From contig JADFLH010000004.1 of the NCBI GenBank assembly GCA_022564515.1, positions 1-53,571 on the forward strand: 53,571 nucleotides of DNA, read 5' to 3'. How positions within the stretch are numbered: position 1 is the first letter of the stretch; the number at the start of each line of letters is the position of its first letter. The DNA comes from Nitrososphaerota archaeon (GTDB taxonomy: Archaea > Thermoproteota > Nitrososphaeria > Nitrososphaerales > Nitrosopumilaceae). The position numbers and the translations under genes are program-made. Shown in pieces: positions 10,136 to 17,860 of the stretch. The notes below the pieces were generated by a model, which worked only from the letters and a program-made list of their open reading frames with translations, searched no databases and was not told the DNA's origin.

Positions 10136-10675
10136 TTGTTATTGGTTATAGACAATGATTCTGTATACACCAAACATCTTATTGATTTTCTTATGAAGAA
10201 AGTTCAGTTTGAAGTAATACAAGAACATAAAGTAAAATTTTCTAATCTAATCAATTATGAATCATTTATCTTGTCAGGTAGACGTAAAAATAATCAATTA
10301 ATGAACAGCTTAAACTCAAAAATAATAAAACATGCTATCCTAGAACGAAAACCACTTTTAGGAATTTGTTACGGAGCAGAGATTTTAACACTTACTTTGG
10401 GAGGAACAATAAAGAAATCAATTTTACCTCAAAAAGGTCATCAAATTGTAACTATTTCTAAGAAAAATCCTCTATGTGAAGGCAAAATAGATGTCTTTGA
10501 AAGTCATCATTATGAGATTTCAAGATTGGGTGAATCATTGGAACGTATTGCCTATTCTGATACTTGCCTAAATGAAATCATAAAGGTTAAGGGTTCAAAC
10601 ATTTTTGGAACCCAATTTCATCCAGAAATGACAAGCGATGGTAAAGACATAATTAAAAATTTTATCAAAAATTAA
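10136..10675 (+). CDS. Class I glutamine amidotransferase-like protein
   Basis: 179 residues with the GATase1 triad: nucleophile Cys in GICYGAE (~80), and His/Glu in FGTQFHPEM (~162). The ESHHYE segment matches the GuaA-subunit/TrpG-like core. It resembles the stand-alone GMP synthase glutaminase subunit (GuaA A chain) but the N-terminus (VIDNDSVYTKHL) is also like TrpG/PabA, and I cannot decide the partner. The TTG start directly abuts the stop of the UPF0182 gene with zero spacing, so it is probably read from the same mRNA. Confident as GATase1, uncertain in pathway. Confidence 0.8.
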   Translation: MLLVIDNDSVYTKHLIDFLMKKVQFEVIQEHKVKFSNLINYESFILSGRRKNNQLMNSLNSKIIKHAILERKPLLGICYGAEILTLTLGGTIKKSILPQKGHQIVTISKKNPLCEGKIDVFESHHYEISRLGESLERIAYSDTCLNEIIKVKGSNIFGTQFHPEMTSDGKDIIKNFIKN

Positions 10676-10681
10676 TTTGTG

Positions 10682-10690
10682 GTATATAAG
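10682..10690 (+). promoter_or_regulatory. TATA box of the 41-aa ORF
   Basis: GTATATAAG, a near-consensus archaeal TATA, ~36 bases before the TTG of the small ORF at 10722. It is the best TATA in this stretch and argues for a separate transcript here. Confidence 0.45.
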
Positions 10691-10721
10691 TTGAAATATA
10701 GTAAAAAATTATGAAAAGAAA

Positions 10722-10847
10722 TTGATTAAAAAATTAGAACTTACAGTAAATGAAAAAGGGGAAATCACATCACCAACTTATCCTGAACTTATTTCAAAAA
10801 TAAATGAACTTATTGAGAAAGGTAACAAAGAAAGTAAGCAAGAATAG
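10722..10847 (+). CDS. 41-residue charged microprotein (hypothetical)
   Basis: A TTG-started ORF encoding a Lys/Glu-rich peptide (begins MIKKLELTVNEKGE, ends NKESKQE) behind a good TATA box. The LTVNEKGEITSPTY stretch looks like a beta-hairpin and the last 20 residues like an amphipathic helix. No family recognised. It could be a real small gene or a 5' segment of a non-coding transcript. Confidence 0.35.
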   Translation: MIKKLELTVNEKGEITSPTYPELISKINELIEKGNKESKQE

Positions 10848-10877
10848 ACAGTAGCTTTAGAAACAAAATTATTAAAA

Positions 10878-10952
10878 TGCGGAGTGCGAGATTTGAACCC
10901 GCGGCCTTCAGCTTGGGAAGCTGACGTCATAACCAGGCTAGACTAACTCCGC
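10878..10952 (-). tRNA. tRNA-Gly(CCC)
   Basis: On the minus strand a 7-bp acceptor (GCGGAGT/ACTCCGC), D-arm, a 5-bp anticodon stem TCAGC/GCTGA around loop TTCCCAA (anticodon CCC), and T-arm GCGGG-TTCGAAT-CTCGC. Discriminator A included. No intron and no encoded CCA. Confidence 0.95.
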
Positions 10953-10976
10953 GTAAGACCAATTTTTAGCTTAGTG

Positions 10977-10984
10977 TTATATAG
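10977..10984 (+). promoter_or_regulatory. TATA box of the 57-aa zinc-ribbon gene
   Basis: TTATATAG centred ~25 bases upstream of the ATG at 11005, consistent with a leaderless mRNA. Confidence 0.5.
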
Positions 10985-11004
10985 ATTGATGAGGAAATAA
11001 CAAC

Positions 11005-11178
11005 ATGGATGCAAAATGTCCCGAATGTGAAAAAGTAGCTATCTTGGACGACGATTTGAAATCTGTAAAATGCCCACATTGTAATTTTGAAGCAGACTAT
11101 GAAAGCTATCTTGAAATTATGAAAGAAAATATAATTAATATGACAGCTGATTATATTCCAGATAGACCGGGATTCTAA
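11005..11178 (+). CDS. Small zinc-ribbon protein (57 aa, hypothetical)
   Basis: ATG ORF of 57 residues. Two CxxC knuckles (CPEC at 5-8 and CPHC at 23-26) form a compact rubredoxin-like zinc ribbon, followed by an acidic helix and the tail PDRPGF. It has its own TATA box. Such ribbons often act as small adaptors in transcription or translation, but nothing here fixes a role. Zinc binding is well supported; function is unknown. Confidence 0.7.
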   Translation: MDAKCPECEKVAILDDDLKSVKCPHCNFEADYESYLEIMKENIINMTADYIPDRPGF

Positions 11179-11235
11179 TTACAAACACTTCCTTTTTTAG
11201 AACAATCAAAAAACATATCACACTTTGGATAAAAC

Positions 11236-11274
11236 ATATGACAAGATCACAAATTTATTTCCATGTTGTCATAT
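11236..11274. promoter_or_regulatory. 9-bp perfect inverted repeat upstream of S6e
   Basis: ATATGACAA at 11236-11244 and TTGTCATAT at 11266-11274, separated by 21 bases. It lies ~100 bases upstream of the S6e start in the 195-base gap after the zinc-ribbon gene; it could be an operator with half-sites three helical turns apart, or an RNA hairpin ending the upstream transcript. Confidence 0.4.
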
Positions 11275-11373
11275 TAAGATACTTGATTTGCTCAACTACA
11301 AATTTTTTGAAGCGTTTTAGTTTAAAAATAATGTCCAAACGTTAATTAGTAGTTCAAATTTTTTTGTGAATGC

Positions 11374-11787
11374 TTGGCTAACTTCAAGTTAATCATATCT
11401 GATAAACAAGGAAAGTCCCAAACAAGGGAATTGAAAGATAATGAGGCTAATGCATTATTGGGTTTGCAAATTGGACAAGAAACCGATGCAGCAATTGTAG
11501 GACTAGGTGGAAAATTGAAAATTACAGGCGGTAGCGATAAATCAGGAGTTCCAATGAGGGCTGATATTCATGGTGGTTCAAGAAAATACGTTTTATTATC
11601 TAAAGGAGTTGGATTACAAGATGCCATTAAAGGAGAAAGAGTTCGTAAATTAATTCGTGGTAATACAATTTCTGAAGAAACTTATCAAATTAATTGTAAA
11701 TTTGATGGTATAATAAGTGTAGAAAAAACTCCAGAAGAAAAAACTGATTCACCTCCTAAAGATAAAAAACAAAAGAAAAAAGAATAG
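11374..11787 (+). CDS. rps6e: 30S ribosomal protein S6e
   Basis: 137-residue archaeal S6e. Diagnostic segments are FKLIISDKQGKS at the start, the KITGGSDKSGVPM core and the RADIHGGSRKYVLLS/RKLIRGNTISEE region. It lacks the long phosphorylated tail of eukaryotic S6 and ends in a short Lys-rich tail. The start is TTG. aIF2-gamma follows 31 bases downstream, a conserved archaeal pairing. Confidence 0.95.
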   Translation: MANFKLIISDKQGKSQTRELKDNEANALLGLQIGQETDAAIVGLGGKLKITGGSDKSGVPMRADIHGGSRKYVLLSKGVGLQDAIKGERVRKLIRGNTISEETYQINCKFDGIISVEKTPEEKTDSPPKDKKQKKKE

Positions 11788-11818
11788 GTTAACATAGCCC
11801 AATTCTACATTTTGACCA

Positions 11819-13081
11819 TTGCACTGGAAAGAAACTCTACCTGATTGGTACATAAAAAAATATGGATATCAACCCTGTGTAAATATTGGAACTACTGGAC
11901 ATGTAGATCATGGGAAAACTACTCTTGTTCAATCAATTACTGGAACTTGGACAAGCGTTCATAGTCAAGAGCTCAAACGGGGCATAACAATCAGGGTAGG
12001 TTATTCTGATGCTGCTTTTTATAAATGTAAAAATTGTGAAGATCCATTAGGCTATTCAACAAGCCCTAAATGCCCTAATTGTGGTAACGAAAGTGAATTA
12101 TCTAGAGTAGTAAGTTTTGTTGATAGTCCAGGTCATGAGAGTCTTATGGCCAACATGTTATCTGGCTCTGCCCTAATGGATGGTGCCTTGTTGATAATTG
12201 CAGCAAATGAGAAAGTTCCAAGACCACAAACAAAAGAACATTTACTTGCTCTGGAAACCCTTGGAATAAAACAGATTGTAGTAGTACAAAACAAAGTGGA
12301 TTTAGTTTCTTACAAAGAGGCCATGGCAAATTATTCTGATATTGCAAAATTTGTAAAAGGTACAAATGCTACAAAATCTCCAATAATACCGATTTCTGCT
12401 CAATCAGGCCTTAATATTGATGCTCTAATTGGTGCAATTGAAACAACCCTTGAAACACCAAAAAGAGATGAATCTAAAAGTGCAGTAATGCACGTATTAC
12501 GTTCTTTTGATGTAAACAAACCTGGTTCCGAAATTAAAGATATCAAAGGTGGAGTAATTGGAGGAAGTCTAACGCAAGGGAAATTCACGGTAGGAGATGA
12601 AATCGAAATTAAACCCGGTTTTTTGAATGAGAAGAAGAAAACCTATCAAACCATACACACAAAAATTGTGTCTCTAGGAACTGGTGTTGGCATTGTTGAT
12701 TCTGTAAAGCCTGGTGGTTTAATAGCAATTAGAACCCAACTAGACCCTTCAATGACAAGAATCGATTCGTTAATTGGTTCTGTGATTGGAAAACCTGACA
12801 CACTTCCTGAAATCTCCTCTACAACAAAACTTAGTATCAGCTTATTTGATTCAGCAGTAGGAATGACAGGTGAGACAAAAGTGTTACCAGTTCAGATGGG
12901 AGAACTGTTAAGGCTAAACATTGGTACTGCACCCGTACTTTCTAAAGTAATAAAAGTAAAAGATGACATCATTGAAATAGAATTTAGAAGACCAGTATGT
13001 CTCTTTAAAAATGAAAATGTTGCAATTAGTAGAAGAATTGAAGATAGATGGAGATTAATTGGAGCAGGAATAGTTGGTTGA
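11819..13081 (+). CDS. eif2g: Translation initiation factor aIF2 subunit gamma
   Basis: GTPase subunit of the heterotrimer that carries Met-tRNAi to the small ribosomal subunit. G1 is GHVDHGKTT (~27), switch 1 contains KRGITIRVGY, a zinc knuckle is CKNC...CPNC (~60-82), G3 is DSPGHE (~96), G4 NKVD (~146) and G5 SAQSG. Beta-barrel domains II and III fill the second half. 420 residues is the normal size. TTG start. The 3' end overlaps the PIN gene by 8 bases. The alpha subunit is encoded at 16.4-17.2 kb. Confidence 0.97.
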   Translation: MHWKETLPDWYIKKYGYQPCVNIGTTGHVDHGKTTLVQSITGTWTSVHSQELKRGITIRVGYSDAAFYKCKNCEDPLGYSTSPKCPNCGNESELSRVVSFVDSPGHESLMANMLSGSALMDGALLIIAANEKVPRPQTKEHLLALETLGIKQIVVVQNKVDLVSYKEAMANYSDIAKFVKGTNATKSPIIPISAQSGLNIDALIGAIETTLETPKRDESKSAVMHVLRSFDVNKPGSEIKDIKGGVIGGSLTQGKFTVGDEIEIKPGFLNEKKKTYQTIHTKIVSLGTGVGIVDSVKPGGLIAIRTQLDPSMTRIDSLIGSVIGKPDTLPEISSTTKLSISLFDSAVGMTGETKVLPVQMGELLRLNIGTAPVLSKVIKVKDDIIEIEFRRPVCLFKNENVAISRRIEDRWRLIGAGIVG

Positions 13082-13463
13082 CGTTATCTGTGATACAAGT
13101 TTTCTCATACACTTAGCCACAAAAAAGATAAAAAACATTAACAGTTTTGAAACGGAAATAGGACAGATTCAATTTGTTGTTCCAGAAGTTGTTAAGATCG
13201 AATTGGAAAAACTTTCAAAAAATGAAAATAAAAAGCATGAAGCAACTTTAACCCTAAATCTGATCAACAAACTACAAACAATTTCAATTTCAGGAAATTA
13301 TGTTGACGAATCACTAATTTCATATGTTAAAGATCACGGTGGAATAATTGCTACAATGGATATAGAATTAAAAAACAAAATAAAATCACTCGGTGGTAGC
13401 ATAATAACGCTATATAATGATAGAATTATTTTAGATTCCCAGAAAAATTTAACTTACAGATGA
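13074..13463 (+). CDS. PIN-domain protein (Fcf1/VapC-like RNase)
   Basis: 129 residues. Acidic residues expected of a PIN nuclease are present: CDTSFLIHL near the start, E in VVKIELEKL, and the late IIATMDIELKNKIKSLG (D/E). PIN proteins cut RNA with Mg2+. A single PIN gene directly after aIF2-gamma, without an antitoxin, is a conserved archaeal arrangement and argues for an RNA-maturation role rather than a toxin-antitoxin pair; that is inference. Starts with TTG inside the 3' end of aIF2-gamma. Confidence 0.8.
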   Translation: MVDVICDTSFLIHLATKKIKNINSFETEIGQIQFVVPEVVKIELEKLSKNENKKHEATLTLNLINKLQTISISGNYVDESLISYVKDHGGIIATMDIELKNKIKSLGGSIITLYNDRIILDSQKNLTYR

Positions 13464-13478
13464 ATAATCATAAGAATA

Positions 13479-13934
13479 ATGACAGATTTTGAATTAGAAA
13501 GTTCTGAATTTTATACTGGACAAGAAATTCCTAAAAAATATGGATACAAAAACGATAATGTAAATCCCCCATTAACTATAAAGGGAGTTCCCCCTGAAGC
13601 AAAATCATTAACACTAATAATGGATGATCCTGATGCTCAGGCAGCTGTTGGAAAGGTTTGGGTGCATTGGGTTCTTTCAAACATTGAACCCACAATTACT
13701 GAAATCCAAGAATCTTTTACACCATCAGGAGCAACTGATGGGAAGAATGATTTTGGAGAATTAGGTTATGGTGGACCAGCACCTCCTGACAAAAGACATA
13801 CTTATATCTTCAAACTTTATGCATTGGATACAAAATTAGAACTACAAAAAGGAGTAACGAAAGAACAAGTCGAAAGTGCAATGGAGGGTCATGTGATTGA
13901 ACAAACAATTCTCAAAGGCACCTTTGCTCCATAA
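13479..13934 (+). CDS. PEBP / YbhB-YbcL family (Raf-kinase-inhibitor-like) protein
   Basis: 151 residues with the phosphatidylethanolamine-binding fold signatures: NVNPPLTIKGVPPEAKSL, MDDPDA (ligand pocket), VHWVLSNI, YGGPAPPDKRHTYIFKLYALD and a C-terminal GTF. Prokaryotic members have no settled function; they bind anionic ligands. It lies 15 bases after the PIN gene and may share its transcript. Confidence 0.9.
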   Translation: MTDFELESSEFYTGQEIPKKYGYKNDNVNPPLTIKGVPPEAKSLTLIMDDPDAQAAVGKVWVHWVLSNIEPTITEIQESFTPSGATDGKNDFGELGYGGPAPPDKRHTYIFKLYALDTKLELQKGVTKEQVESAMEGHVIEQTILKGTFAP

Positions 13935-14059
13935 GCCAGAAAAACAATTTGGTAATTAAGAACTAATTTTACAATTTAGAATTTTTCATTTATTCAGATC
14001 TCCTATTAATTGTAATTCTTACAAAAGAGTAATAAACAATTTAAAATCACACACGATAG

Positions 14060-16219
14060 TTGGTATCTAATTTAAAATTATTCTCTACTGGAAAATTTGA
14101 CTTTCGTTTACATCATCTTTTAATAATTGGAATTCTTGCAATTAGTTTCTCTATTTCTTTTCTTATTAGATCACAATCTGCCGCATTTGGTTTTGAATTA
14201 AATGAATTTGATCCATTTTTCAATTATAGGGCAACACAGTTTATCGTAGATAATGGCTTAGGTGCATATTTTGAATGGCACGATGACATGACTTGGCATC
14301 CTATCGGGAGAAATGTCTCTGCAACATCTCAAGTGATGTTGCATGTTACAGCTGCAGTAATGTATCAAATTTTTGGAAGCTCTTCAAGCCTTTACGATTT
14401 TACAATATTATTTCCCGTTGTTTTTGGATCCCTAACAACCATAATCATTTTTGCTTTGGTGAGGGTAATTGGAGGTACAACTGCGGGTCTTTTTTCATCA
14501 TTATTTTTTGCAATCTCTTTACCCATAATTGTTCGTGGTAATCTAGGATGGTTTAAATCAGAACCATTAGGGCTTTTTTATGGTCTTTTAGGACTCTATC
14601 TATTTCTAAGTGCTATAAAATCTGACAACAAAAAACACGCCTTAATCAAACTTATTGGAGGAGGAATCATCATTGCCCTTGGACTAGCTTCTTGGGGAGG
14701 AATCCAATTCTTCATTATTCCCTTAGGATTATTTTTCTTAGTAATACCATTTGTTAGAAAAGATCACAGATTTTTGATTTGGTCAATTCCAGTTTTTACT
14801 GCTATATTATTACTGACAGCTATGGCCTTTGAGAGACCTGGAATAGATTTTGTTTTTGGTGTGGGAGGTTTTTTGTTGATTGGACCATCAGCGTTTTTAG
14901 TAATTTGTATTTTAATTCAGAAAATCAGCAAAGAAGAAAAGAAACTACGAAATGGGCTTTCTTTTTTAGCTGGTACAATCATTGCAGGAATTACCATGAT
15001 CTCTGTGAGTGAAATCTTTCCAATCATAAACATGCCATCCTTCAGGTACCTAAATGCAATCAATCCTTTTCTTACAACAATAGATCCATTAGTTGATTCA
15101 GTTGCAGAACACGCAACTACAACGATTGATCAATCATTCTTCTTTCTTTCAGTTTTTATGATTTTTGCAGGGTTAGCAATTTGGTTAATTTTAAGAAATC
15201 AAGAAAAACAAACAGCTTCATCCATTAAAATACATAATGATATGATTGCTTTTACATTAATTATTGGAATAATTGGTGTTCATGTTAGCTCTGCATTTAT
15301 AAGATTGGAAGTCTTTGCAGCACTTTCTGTAATAATACTATCTTCTATCGGCCTTTCAATATTAACTAGTGAATTATTTAGAACTTACAAGCCATCAAAG
15401 AAAAAACTTATCAAATCTACTAGAACGATTACAAAGATTTCATATGTTGTAATTATCTTGATATTGTTTATCTTACCTCTCTCAATTCCGGCTAAAGGAA
15501 ATTGGATTAATAGCCAATTGATACCTGCTACTATTTTGAATGGAGGAACCGGTTTTGGTATAGCTACAGATGATTGGCTTTCAGCTTTAGCATGGTTAAA
15601 AAATAATACTCCACAGGACGCTGTAATTGCCTCTTGGTGGGATTATGGTTATTGGATTTCAACATTAGGTGAGAGAAAATCGTTGGCTGATAATTCGACT
15701 ATCCATACTAGCATAATTAAAAATATTGCAAAAATGTTACTCAGTGAACCAGACCGTGCATGGCAAATGTTGCAAGAAATGGATGCTGATTATATCTTAA
15801 TTTTTATTTCGTCACAAAAAATACAAAAAGATCCTAATAGCATTTATATCCTCTCTGGCGGCGGTGATGAAAGCAAAAAACAATGGTTCATGAGGATTGC
15901 AGAGGTACCTCTTTCGAAATTTTTACAAAATGATGGAATTAGTGGAACTGATCATTTTTGGCAAAATACTCTATTTGGTAAAATGATCCCATATTCTCCT
16001 ATTGGTTATATAGATAGTGGCTCAGGCCTATTTTCAGAAACTTATCAACCGGGATCTGTTGGAATTTATACAAAGGACATAAAATTTCCATCTGATGGAA
16101 ATGGACCTTTGAGATTAGCTTACTCTTCTACATCTTTTGAAGACGAAAACATTGGACCAATACTGGGCATCTTCATTTATGAAATAAACAAAGATTACAA
16201 TCCTAATTCAGAATCATAA
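14060..16219 (+). CDS. aglB: Oligosaccharyltransferase catalytic subunit AglB (STT3)
   Basis: Transfers lipid-linked oligosaccharide to Asn in N-x-S/T sequons of surface proteins, on the outer face of the membrane. The first external loop has the metal-binding NEFDPFFNYR (~50). About 12-13 hydrophobic helices follow up to ~470. The soluble domain contains the sequon-recognition motif WWDYG in ASWWDYGYW (~530) and RKSLADNST. The C-terminal part is short, so this is a compact AglB. 719 residues. TTG start. Its likely substrates include the sequon-containing surface protein at the start of the window. Confidence 0.95.
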   Translation: MVSNLKLFSTGKFDFRLHHLLIIGILAISFSISFLIRSQSAAFGFELNEFDPFFNYRATQFIVDNGLGAYFEWHDDMTWHPIGRNVSATSQVMLHVTAAVMYQIFGSSSSLYDFTILFPVVFGSLTTIIIFALVRVIGGTTAGLFSSLFFAISLPIIVRGNLGWFKSEPLGLFYGLLGLYLFLSAIKSDNKKHALIKLIGGGIIIALGLASWGGIQFFIIPLGLFFLVIPFVRKDHRFLIWSIPVFTAILLLTAMAFERPGIDFVFGVGGFLLIGPSAFLVICILIQKISKEEKKLRNGLSFLAGTIIAGITMISVSEIFPIINMPSFRYLNAINPFLTTIDPLVDSVAEHATTTIDQSFFFLSVFMIFAGLAIWLILRNQEKQTASSIKIHNDMIAFTLIIGIIGVHVSSAFIRLEVFAALSVIILSSIGLSILTSELFRTYKPSKKKLIKSTRTITKISYVVIILILFILPLSIPAKGNWINSQLIPATILNGGTGFGIATDDWLSALAWLKNNTPQDAVIASWWDYGYWISTLGERKSLADNSTIHTSIIKNIAKMLLSEPDRAWQMLQEMDADYILIFISSQKIQKDPNSIYILSGGGDESKKQWFMRIAEVPLSKFLQNDGISGTDHFWQNTLFGKMIPYSPIGYIDSGSGLFSETYQPGSVGIYTKDIKFPSDGNGPLRLAYSSTSFEDENIGPILGIFIYEINKDYNPNSES

Positions 16220-16229
16220 TAGGTATTAA

Positions 16230-16385
16230 CTACTTGTATCGTTCAACAAGTCTATATCGAATATACTTATCATCTGGAGAAAATTTTGCGGGGTGTACTG
16301 AAAAAGTATCTTGTCCACAATGTGGACACTTTAATTTCAAAGTGTATTTTTTACATTTGTCGCACCTTCGTAATTGAAAACGCAT
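16230..16385 (-). CDS. nop10: H/ACA RNP protein Nop10
   Basis: 51-residue ORF. The N-terminal zinc ribbon is RRCDKCKKYTL...CPHCG, followed by FSVHPAKFSPDDKYIRYR, the diagnostic Nop10 sequence. It binds Cbf5 in H/ACA particles that make pseudouridine in rRNA. Its ATG is one base beyond the stop of aIF2-alpha, the classic archaeal aIF2a-nop10 operon. Confidence 0.95.
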   Translation of the reverse strand: MRFQLRRCDKCKKYTLKLKCPHCGQDTFSVHPAKFSPDDKYIRYRLVERYK

Positions 16386-16386
16386 T

Positions 16387-17190
16387 CTAACCCTCACGTG
16401 TTTTTCGTGATTCTTCTCTAGTAAACTTGAATGTGCCTTTTTTATTTTCTATTATTCGTTGAATTTCTTCCAGAATTGGTTTCATAATTTTCTCAGCTGA
16501 CTTGAAATCCTGAGCTTTAACAGCTAGTCTGTACTTTGGCGCACCTACATAAGTGATTTGTATATTCTTATCCTTATTTTCTTTCAATACATCAAGAAGT
16601 GTATTTTTAATAATTTCAACTCCATCAGATTTGTTGTTAATGATTTCTAAAATGCCTCTGATTTCAACTGACGGGACTTTTATTTTGGAACTTATTTCTT
16701 CTAAAGCAGAAAGAGTCTTTTTGGGCACCTTTAAATCCTTAATAACAGATATTCCGCTTCGAGCTAAATCAATAAAAGCATCATAAATAGAATCATATTT
16801 TGAATAAAGAGAATCTTCTAATTTTTCTACATCATCATCTGATAACTTTGCTTTTACTTGAACATCTTTCATTAAGGTTTTTGCTTTATTCTGTCGTTTT
16901 ACACCCAGTAGTTTCTTCTTTTTTTGATCAATTGAAACCTGTTTTAGTGACAGGTCAATATCTGCTCTTTTAGGATTTACTTTTTTTACAAGAAAAACTT
17001 TTTTCTCGCCCTTTTTAACAAATTTGCCAACAGATCTAATCCATCCTGGTGCAATTTCAGATACATGTAAAAATCCTTGCAAACCGTCGTACTCATCAAG
17101 ACTAACATATGCCCCATGTTCCATAACTTTAGTTATTGTTGCAATTACAATCTCTCCCTGCTCAGGTAATTCTTGAATTTCGGTTGACAT
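16387..17190 (-). CDS. eif2a: Translation initiation factor aIF2 subunit alpha
   Basis: 267 residues. Residues ~10-85 are an S1 RNA-binding domain (IVIATITKVMEHGAYVSLDEY, GFLHVSEIA). A helical domain and a C-terminal alpha-beta domain (ITYVGAPKYRLAVKAQDFKSAEKIM) follow; the C-terminal domain docks on the gamma subunit. The Ser phosphorylated in eukaryotes lies in the S1-loop region, and here the sequence is SEIAPGWIRS. It is followed after one base by nop10. Confidence 0.96.
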   Translation of the reverse strand: MSTEIQELPEQGEIVIATITKVMEHGAYVSLDEYDGLQGFLHVSEIAPGWIRSVGKFVKKGEKKVFLVKKVNPKRADIDLSLKQVSIDQKKKKLLGVKRQNKAKTLMKDVQVKAKLSDDDVEKLEDSLYSKYDSIYDAFIDLARSGISVIKDLKVPKKTLSALEEISSKIKVPSVEIRGILEIINNKSDGVEIIKNTLLDVLKENKDKNIQITYVGAPKYRLAVKAQDFKSAEKIMKPILEEIQRIIENKKGTFKFTREESRKTREG

Positions 17191-17229
17191 TGGCTCTAAA
17201 TTTTGTGATGTGTAAATTAATGTTGCTAA

Positions 17230-17772
17230 TTAAAAATCAATTCCTTTTTTTGCTTTTATTCCCAACTGAAATGGATGTTTTACTTCTTTCATTTCAGTTA
17301 CTAGGTCAGCTACTTGAATAATTTCTCTTTTTGCATGATTCCCAGTAAGAATGAGATTGAGTTCTATAGGCTTTGACTTTATAAAATCCAAAACAGCTTC
17401 AACATCAATCAATCCAAGATTTATTGCATAATTCACTTCATCTAAAATAATGATATCATATTTTCCAGATTGAATTTTTTCTTTACAAATCTTAATGGCT
17501 TCTTGTGCGACTTTTTTGTGTTCTTCTCTTGGACTATTATCATCTATGATTCCAACAAAACCTTTTCCAGCTGCTATTATCTCAAAATCTGGTTCTAATC
17601 TTTTAAAGGAATCCAATTCACCATAATGCCATGAACCCTTGATAAATTGAATCATGCAAATTTTTTGATGATATCCTGCTGCTCTTAATGCTATTCCTAA
17701 CGCCGCAGTAGTTTTTCCTTTTCCCCCTCCAGTGTAAACTATTACTAAACCATCTTTTCTCATCCTAAACAC
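17230..17772 (-). CDS. cobO: Cob(I)alamin / cob(I)yrinate adenosyltransferase (CobO/BtuR type)
   Basis: Attaches the 5'-deoxyadenosyl group to Co(I) corrinoids. P-loop is YTGGGKGKTTAALG (~13-26), with the CobA-family QFIKGSWHYGEL, DIIILDEVNYAINLGL (Walker B, ~110) and LTGNHAKREII. 180 residues is typical. It is divergent from cbiA across 88 bases and begins the window's cobalamin block. The gene is 39 bases upstream of aIF2-alpha on the same strand, so it may be co-transcribed with it. Confidence 0.94.
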   Translation of the reverse strand: MFRMRKDGLVIVYTGGGKGKTTAALGIALRAAGYHQKICMIQFIKGSWHYGELDSFKRLEPDFEIIAAGKGFVGIIDDNSPREEHKKVAQEAIKICKEKIQSGKYDIIILDEVNYAINLGLIDVEAVLDFIKSKPIELNLILTGNHAKREIIQVADLVTEMKEVKHPFQLGIKAKKGIDF

Positions 17773-17829
17773 TTCTCCAAAAGACCAACTAAAAAGATAA
17801 CTAATCCAATTTTTTTCATTCTGCTACAA

Positions 17830-17837
17830 TTTAAATA
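17830..17837 (+). promoter_or_regulatory. TATA box of cbiA
   Basis: TTTAAATA centred ~27 bases before the TTG start of cbiA; supports that TTG and a leaderless message. Confidence 0.5.
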
Positions 17838-17860
17838 AAAAACTGCTCTATTGATGCGAA

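Noticed and set aside
13074-13463. PIN gene as a toxin of a toxin-antitoxin pair
   Set aside because: No antitoxin gene next to it and the link with aIF2-gamma is a conserved housekeeping arrangement.
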